64,000 nucleotides of DNA, from positions 39,639,608-39,703,607 of the forward strand of contig JAVIAB010000139.1 in the NCBI GenBank assembly GCA_032433765.1, in the 5' to 3' direction. The stretch's first letter is position 1. Each line of letters opens with the position of its first letter. The notes beneath the pieces are model-generated. The model did not search any database, was not told the DNA's origin, and worked only from the letters and a program-made list of their open reading frames with translations. The DNA is from Megaustenia siamemsis (Eukaryota; Mollusca; Gastropoda; Stylommatophora; Ariophantidae). Below, piece after piece: positions 57,061-64,000 of the stretch. The translations under genes and the position numbers were made by a program.

Positions 57061-58815
57061 TTGTCCACCCATCCGCCCACACACACATAGACACACGCGC
57101 GCGCGAGTTATGATATGTGTTAAACTAAGGATATTTATTGTACACACTGCATACACTAAATTTATTTACTCCAGCTGTTATATGTGCTCCAAGACAATTG
57201 TTGTATATTAGCAAAGACCTTTGTTATATTTGCTGAAGATAGTTATCATATTTGCTAGAACAATTATTTTATTTGCTCAGGATATGCAGTTCTTAGTTTT
57301 GCTATAGGCAATTGCTTTATTTGTTGCTCTATACAATTATTTTATCTGCTACAAGTTTTAAATTTGCTAAGATAATTATTATAATTTTATCAAGACAACA
57401 AATATATTTGCTTTTTGACAATTATTACAAATTACAATATTATATAATATAAATATATTATAAATTATTATATTTACTAAAGATCGCAGATATTGTAAGC
57501 GTATAGTAACACTGGACGCGGTTAACTGACTTGATTTTCCAAATCACTTCAGAAATAACCGAGCAAGTACTTGACATTAGTACCTCCTTAGTCCCGATTC
57601 AAACATCCCTTGCCTTATTCTCTTCTCCTGATAGGGACGGCTTGCGTTCGTTGTCTCCGCGATATTTGATATTTGAAGTTAGCCCCTAAAGCTGGTAAGC
57701 TAATAATGGTCATGAGCCAGCGCTTGAAGCGAGTTTATAGAGCGGACGTGAGAAAATACTGCTGTTCATATTACAGTTTGTAGAAACGGGCATGCTGGTA
57801 ATATTGGCAATCGTTGATATACGAGCTCAACGTGCGTGTGAATCTGACGGTGGCGAGATTTTAATATGGAGGAAAAAGCACGTTTGTAATCTTGTAGTTT
57901 GGTGGTAGAACCTAAATCTGGAGGCAGTGTGGCTTCTATTGAAGGGTTGTATTTTTAAGGGGAAATAAGGTAAAGTCCTAGTTTAAGCACATGCATTTTT
58001 CGGAGGGTAACGTCCCCATGAGTAATATTTCACTTTATTCGGTGGTTCCCCAATCTGTCTTTATTGTTGAGAAACAACGCGAGGTAAACTACTAACCCTA
58101 AACCCTAACATAATTTTTAGTATTTGAAAACCACTGCAGTTTTGTTGCGAGGCCAACTAAAGGGAGACCAATCGTTTCTAAGAAATAATGTATGTGCTGA
58201 AACTAAGAAATTACCGACGACGAATACAACTAGGGCTTTTTTTCCCTAAGATAAGGTTAACCGGATATCATCATCGTCCCAACCAAATCCGTTACTGGAC
58301 ATTCTTTGTTTGGGTGGGTGGGAGGGTGGGTGAGAGAGCGACTCCAGAGGTCTTTACGAGGGAATGTTAATACACCCGAAAACATACATATATATAATGT
58401 TTCAGGGTTATTCATGACAGAATAGACACAAAGACAGAACGATTAGTGAACAATCTATTTATTTATTTATTATTTTTTTTTTTTTGGTTGGGAGGAGGGT
58501 TATAGAGAGAAGAAGAAGATATGAAGAGGAAGAAAAAAAAACAAGATGATGAAGAACTTTAATGTGAAATAAGTTGTTAAGATATATCCAAGAAAAAAAA
58601 AATAACAGGTTGAAAAGCGACGGATAGTAATAGTCATCGTTAACAAATAACCCGCTTAATTTTGCTGGAGCAAATTACGAACAGATGATTAGAGCAGATG
58701 GAGGACGCTAAATGTCAGAGAGGAATGTTAAAAGCTAAAAGGTAAGAGGGTATTTGTCATTAAAAGCGTTTTAGATCAGGAAGAAACCGTAGCATTTGAA
58801 AGTTGGGTGAGGGAG
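57060..58815. other. Non-coding AT-rich stretch
   Basis: 57190-57480 shows a degenerate ATTTGCT / CAATTATT periodicity. A short AACCCTAAACCCTAAC lies near 58094. No gene is supported. Confidence 0.45.
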
Positions 58816-59689
58816 GAATGAGAAGGACTACTTGGGAATGAGGACTACTTGGGAATGAGAAGGACTACTTGGGAATGAGCAGAACTACTTGGGAATGAGG
58901 ACTACTTGGGAATGAGGACTACTTGGGAATGAGGAGGACTACTTGGGAATGAGGAGGACTACTTGGGAATGAGAAGGACTACTTGGGAATGAGAAGGACT
59001 ACTTGGGAATGAGAAGGACTACTTGGAATGAGCAGGACTACTTGGGAATGAGCAGGACTACTTGGGAATGAGGACTACTTGGGAATGAGGAGGACTACTT
59101 GGGAATGAGCAGGACTACTTGGGAATGAGAAGGACTACTTGGGAATGAGAAGGACTACTTGGGAATGAGAAGGACTACTTGGGAATGAGAAGGACTACTT
59201 GGGAATGAGAAGGACTACTTGGGAATGAGAAGGACTACTTGGGAATGAGAAGGACTACTTAGGAATGAGCAGGACTACTTGGGAATGAGGACTACTTGGG
59301 AATGAGAAGGACTACTTGGGAATGAGGAGGACTACTTGGGAATGAGAAGGACTACTTGGGAATGAGGACTACTTGGGAATGAGCAGGACTACTTGGGAAT
59401 GAGGACTACTTGGGAATGAGAAGGACTACTTGGGAATGAGAAGGACTACTTGAGAATGAGAAGGACTACTTGGGAATGAGAAGGACTACTTGGGAATGAG
59501 GAGGACTACTTGGGAATGAGGAGGACTACTTGGGAATGAGCAGGACTACTTGGGAATGAGAAGGACTACTTGGGAATGAGCAGGACTACTTGGGAATGAG
59601 CAGGACTACTTGGGAATGAGAAGGACTACTTGGGAATGAGAAGGACTACTTGGGAATGAGCAGGACTACTTGGGAATGAGGACTACTTG
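58816..59689. repeat. 20-bp minisatellite, ~45 units
   Basis: The unit GGACTACTTGGGAATGAGAA has AA, CA and GA/GG variants at its end and a recurring 17-bp short form (GACTACTTGGGAATGAG). Identity between units is very high, suggesting recent expansion. Confidence 0.97.
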
Positions 59690-59799
59690 CTGTTATTACC
59701 TTCTTTACTCTGCAGCAATAGCCAGTTTCTATTTGATTTTAAGATTGAGAAGTAACAGTCATATGGAAGAAACAATCATCACCATCATGCAGCATAAAA

Positions 59800-60310
59800 A
59801 TAAGCAGGACAAATCGGAAACAGGTGCAACGCGTCAAAATACTTGAGCACAATAATAATTTGAGATGGAAGATGCACCACAGAAATAAAAAGCAGAATAG
59901 CTCAGGTCAATATAGCATTTCAGAAAATGGAAAAAGTCTTATGCAACATGTATATGTCAATAGAAATGAGAAAGAGAATTCATCGGTGCTATATAGAGCT
60001 AGTTCTGCAAAATATGGAAGCGAATCATGGATAGTAGACAAACAAATGTACAGACGGTTAGAGACATCAGAGATGCGATTTCTCAAAAGACTGTTGAAAG
60101 TTCCCTGGACAGCTAAAAAGAGATCAACGAGGAAATTCTCAAAGAGGCCAACACAAAAACCGAGCTCCTAAGAAATATCAGAAAGAAACAATCAACATTT
60201 TTCTGGCACATTATGAGGAGAGGAAAGTTGGAATACTTGGTTCCAACTGGCAAAATAGAGGGCAAGAGAGATAACGGAAATAAACAGAAATTCCCATGCG
60301 CGTTCGCACA
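59800..60310 (+). mobile_element. LINE-D relative, C-terminal fragment
   Basis: The plus strand includes YGSESWIVDKQMYRRLETSE and MRFLKRLLKVPWTAKKRSTR, the LINE-D YRCESW and FYRRMLRI region. Frame breaks follow and the 3' tail is not reached. Confidence 0.7.
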
Positions 60311-60665
60311 GGTTAGAGAATCCTCGGTAGTTACAATCTAAAAGAGTAGGCCATAAATATATCCGCGGTCCGGGCAAAATTGTCTGCAAAAAATCCCAGG
60401 TCGTGTTATGGAGTTCGTACACGTGGGTCAGGATTTTTTCTCTGAGGGGGAGGGGGATAATGGAGCAACCAATGGATTAGACCGGTGTCCAGTGATGATG
60501 ATCTATAACAACAGCATATGACTTCTTGGCGATAATTATTCACAAGAAGATGGTATTTTTTGCCATCCCCGGATTCTGTGTCCCTTTGCAGAACGTTACG
60601 CTTACTGTACGTCATCACTGTCTGTAGTAAGGTTTCTCTCACTTCTCTACAGGTTTAGCTGTTCA
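60310..60665. other. Non-coding stretch
   Basis: Nothing recognised. Confidence 0.4.
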
Positions 60666-60676
60666 ATACATATTCT

Positions 60677-60936
60677 GTTGGGAGCCGCGTTAGCTCAGTG
60701 GTTAGTGAACTGGACTACAAAGGACAAGAGGTAGGGTTCGATCCCAACCGACGGCTTCCGGTTCACCCAGCCTTTAATGGGTACCGGATTTTTTCCTGGG
60801 AAAGTAAAGAGGCACGGGCGTAATACCGACCACATTACCCCAATAATCATGTGCTGAAGGTCTGTAAAAATTATGGTCACTAACACCATATTCCCTGCCA
60901 CTTGGCGTGACAGGGGCACTTTACTTTTTTTTTTTT
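60677..60936 (+). mobile_element. SINE S1 with 9-bp TSD
   Basis: A full S1 with A-box TAGCTCAGTGG and B-box GGGTTCGATCCC. ACATATTCT lies before (60668-60676) and after (60937-60945). The poly-T tail leads straight into the ATTCT tract. Confidence 0.9.
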
Positions 60937-61229
60937 ACATATTCTATTCTATTCTATTCTATTCTACTCTATTCTATTCTATTCTATTTTATTCTGTTCT
61001 ACTCTATTCTAGTCTATTCTATTCTACTATATTCTATTCTATTCTATTCTACTCTATTCTACTCTATTCTATTCTACTCTATTCTACTCTACTCTATTCC
61101 ACTCTACTCTATTATATTATATTCTACTCTATATTCTACTCTACTCTATTCTATTCTATTCTATTCTATTCTATTCTATTCTATTCTATTCTATTCTATT
61201 CTATTCTATTCTATTCTATTCTATTCTAT
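60937..61229. repeat. ATTCT pentanucleotide microsatellite, ~58 units
   Basis: Mostly ATTCT with CTACT/ATATT variants in the middle third and a pure run of about 90 bp at the right. It begins inside the SINE target duplication. Confidence 0.97.
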
Positions 61230-62260
61230 ACCAAAGAAGCTGTTCTGTGATAAATTGTTACTGACATTCGTCAAATAAGCCCACGAGGACCATACTGTGA
61301 CTGTCCTCTGTTAGAAAGAGTTCTGTTGAAGTGGGTTCGGATATGGTTGATAAGGCAATATATATACGGAGCATGCATTAAGCGTATTAGGCATGCATGT
61401 TATGTTATGTTAGGGTCATCATCACTGCACCTAGGACACATCCACAGATCCTCCGATCCAGGTACCGGCAACTCGGACAATTGCCCGGTGCGCGCTTAGA
61501 AACATACAGTGACGGTCTCAAGGGAAAAAAAAAGTGAAAATAATAAATAAAATATTGTGAAGCGCGCCGAAGGTCAGCAACAATTGGGCCGTCTCTACTC
61601 TGATCATATCTTCGAGATACGGAGAGCTCCACCAAAGAGAACACTTACCCTGACCGTTCTATATTCCAACCACATACTAAATTAGAGATGAAAGATTCAG
61701 ATTTTGCCGCCAATGCTGTAACGTCGATTGAAAGGTTAAAAAGAAAAGAGAGAGAGAGAGAAAAAAAAAAGAAAAGGTTGGGACAAAGAAGGCAAAGCTT
61801 GTCTTGAATGGATTGACACTTGTTTTGTTTTGTTTATTTTACTGGCCCATTGCAGGATCTCGCACGTCAAAAGCGCGTTAGTAGACGTAGGAGCTCCAGT
61901 AGCTATTGTTGAGTTTGAAATCATGCTGAACCCACTGCTGTTTTTATCCAACTTAACTTCCCCCCATACCCCCCACCCCATACTCTCCCAATTCCTATTT
62001 CCATTCAAAATCGTAGCACACACACATACACACAGACGCACGCACGCACACCATACGAACACACACTTAAACGAATTAAAGGGGTAAGTGTCACGTCATA
62101 ATTAAGAGCCGCAATGTTTAACGTAGGCAGGACATGTCTATTAACTCCTGTCAGAGATTTTATGTCCCTGATAGAACTATTTCTACATGTCACAAACTGC
62201 TGGCTGTAGTTGATCTTCTTTTACTTTTTTAAAAAAAAAGCAAGTAGTCTTTTTCTTCAT
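61230..62260. other. Non-coding stretch
   Basis: A GA run near 61748-61762 and a CA/CG-rich patch near 62015-62055 are present. No gene is supported. Confidence 0.45.
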
Positions 62261-62264
62261 GCGC

Positions 62265-62695
62265 TTAGTTCTGTTACATTGCTTCTCTCATAACTATTTC
62301 TCTGTCATATTATTCTATTACTTTATTATTCTTATGTTTTTCTGTCACATTATTCTATTACTTTATTATTCTTATGTTTCTCTGTCACATTATTCTATTA
62401 CTTTATTACTCTTATGTTTCTCTGTCACATTGTTCTGTTACTTTATTACTTTTATGCTTCTCTGTCACATTGTTCTATTACCTTGCTTCTCTCATAATGT
62501 TTCTCTGTCATATTATTCTATTACTTTGCCTCTCTAATAACGTTTCTCTGTCACTTTTTTTTACCTTGCTTTTCTTATAACGTTTCTCTGTCACATTGTT
62601 CCATTACTTTATTATTTTTATGTTTCTCTATAACATTGTTCTATTATCTTGCTTCTCTCATAATGTTTCTCTGTTGTATTGTTCCATTACTTTGT
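62265..62695. repeat. 40-bp minisatellite, ~10 imperfect units
   Basis: The unit TCTGTCACATTATTCTATTA followed by CTTTATTATTCTTATGTTTC is exact at 62341 and 62381 and degenerates to both sides. Confidence 0.9.
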
Positions 62696-62825
62696 CTATA
62701 TACTATTACAAGCTGCCCCTTACCATTTTTTGTTTGTTTCATATATTCTCTATAGCTCTGCTCACGACCCTGCACAGTAATTAAAAAAAATTAACATTTT
62801 GTATATTTGTTATTTATATAACAGA

Positions 62826-63430
62826 GACTACGAGAATAAGAAATTAAGACACCCTCTAAACATTAAGATCAAAGATAAAGAAATAAAACAAGTAGAGGAA
62901 TTCAAGTAATTGGACACGATGTTCACAGAAGATGGAAAACTAGATAGAGAAATTGACATGAGAATACAAAAAGAAAATGCTATCACATACCAGCTTTCAC
63001 CATTGTTAAGACATCCAAACATTTCTATAACAGCGAAACAACAAATGATAAATAACATTTTCATACCAACTTTGTGCTATGAAAGTCAAACATGGATCCT
63101 TTCTAAATCCCATTTAAGAAAGATCAATACATGTGAGATGTGATGCTTGAGAAAAGTAACAAACAACACAAGAAGAGATAGAAAACCAAATGAAACCATA
63201 AGAAAAATGGTAGGAATAAAACCCTGCCAAGAAAATAGAGCAACAACAACTGAAATGGTTGGGCCACCTGGTAAGAATGAATCCTCACCATCAAGGGCGT
63301 TCTTCTCGAGAATGCATGGAAAAAAGACCAAAAGGAAGACCTAGAAAAAGATGGATAGATACAGTGATAGAGACATGTAACAACAAAGGAAAATCACTAA
63401 TTCAGACAGTTTGAGCAGCTCAAGAACGAC
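62826..63430 (+). mobile_element. LINE-E C-terminal region
   Basis: The plus strand reads NIKIDKEIKQVEEF-like sequence, then FTEDGKLDREIDMRIQKENA, NNIFIPTLCYESQTWILSKS, a WLGHLVRMNP-type region near 63255 and GRPRKRWIDTVIETC near 63335. This is the stretch after the RT palm through the C-terminus. Two or more frameshifts are present. Confidence 0.75.
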
Positions 63431-63526
63431 AAATGATATAAACCACCACACCTTTTCGGTATCAGTGAAAGGAAAAAAAAAAAAGATATTTATATTCCTT
63501 CTGTCTGATTTTTCTGTCTGTAAAAT

Positions 63527-64000
63527 TTTCTAATTTTACTGCTCTTAGAGCATGTCTCTATCATGTTGTTATCTAATTTTACTGCTCTTAGAGCATGTCT
63601 CTATCATGTTGTTATCTAATTTTACTGCTCTTAGAGCATGTCTCTATCATGTTGTTATCTAATTTTACTGCTCTGAGAGCATTTCTCTATCATGTTGTTA
63701 TCTAATTTTACTGCTCTTAGAGCATTTCTCTATCATGTTGTTATCTAATTTTACTGCTCTTAGAGCATTTCTCTATCATGTTGTTATCTAATTTTACTGC
63801 TCTTAGAGCATTTCTCTATCATGTTGTTATCTAATTTTACTGCTCTTAGAGCATGTCTCTATCATGTTGTTATCTAATTTTACTTCTAATTTTACTGCTC
63901 TGAGAGCATTTCTCTATCATGTAGTTATCTAATTTTACTGCTCTGAGAGCATTTCTCTATCATGTTGTTATCTAATTTTACTGCTCTTAGAGCATTTCTC
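63527..64000. repeat. 43-bp satellite reaching the window end
   Basis: About eleven units start TAATTTTACTGCTCTTAGAG and end CATGTTGTTATC. The centre carries a GCTCT-T-AGAGC palindrome. Variants alternate GCATGTCTC/GCATTTCTC and CTTAG/CTGAG; one junction near 63880 has a short internal duplication. Confidence 0.97.

Larger units (their letters stand above)
15700..64000 (+). other. Probable intron 1 of the laminin alpha gene
   Basis: The donor GTGAGT is at 15700-15705. No continuation of the LamNT domain was recognised in any frame to the window end, so the intron would exceed 48 kb. The transposon-packed content below fits a long intron. Short exons could be overlooked and an assembly break is possible. 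Confidence 0.5.

Noticed and set aside
58090..58112. Interstitial telomere repeat (AACCCTAAACCCTAAC)
   Set aside because: Only two to three imperfect units, too short to distinguish from chance or a plain ACCCTA-rich patch.
60873..61278. Overlapping 120-codon frames of YSILF-type repeats
   Set aside because: They are translations of the ATTCT microsatellite and have no gene features.
63527..64000. CRISPR-like array
   Set aside because: There are no unique spacers; the whole 43-bp unit repeats and the genome is eukaryotic. The same reasoning applies to the other minisatellites.

Overview
This is animal nuclear DNA, AT-rich and intron-bearing, dominated by transposable elements. I see one supportable host protein-coding segment and dozens of decayed mobile-element fragments. 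No bacterial, organellar or viral gene set is present. The mix of non-LTR retrotransposons with microsatellite 3' tails, tRNA-derived SINEs, Tc1/mariner-type transposons and minisatellites fits a protostome, perhaps a gastropod mollusc. The species guess is inference with low confidence.

The host gene is the first coding exon of a laminin alpha chain (15322-15699, + strand). It encodes a signal peptide and the start of the laminin N-terminal domain, and ends at a CAG|GTGAGT donor. No second exon was recognised, so the remaining 48 kb is probably intron 1.

Upstream (1-15.1 kb): a SINE nested in a SINE, fragments of LINE families A, B, C, E and D, a nearly intact Tc1/mariner-type transposon with DD83E spacing (6634-9182) broken by a 426-bp retroposed insertion, and repeats carrying hammerhead-ribozyme-like motifs (about 1.57, 3.5 and 11.3 kb).

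Middle (17.6-38.7 kb): a Tc1-type remnant leads into four head-to-tail copies of a roughly 5.07-kb segment (18539 to about 37430). Each copy is itself a nest of transposon, SINE, minisatellite and LINE pieces. Copies 1 and 2 carry a 535-bp LINE insertion with a 9-bp target duplication that copies 3 and 4 lack, which orders the events. Copies 3 and 4 carry many single-base deletions that look like long-read consensus error.

Downstream (38.7-64 kb): an 874-bp element with terminal inverted repeats of about 240 bp, several minisatellites, further LINE fragments (A, B, D, E, F, G) and SINE copies. An ATTCT pentanucleotide tract of about 290 bp begins in the target duplication of a SINE. A 43-bp satellite runs off the window end.

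Family letters (LINE-A to G, SINE S1 and S2, repeats R1 to R8) are local labels for sequences recurring in this window, not database names.
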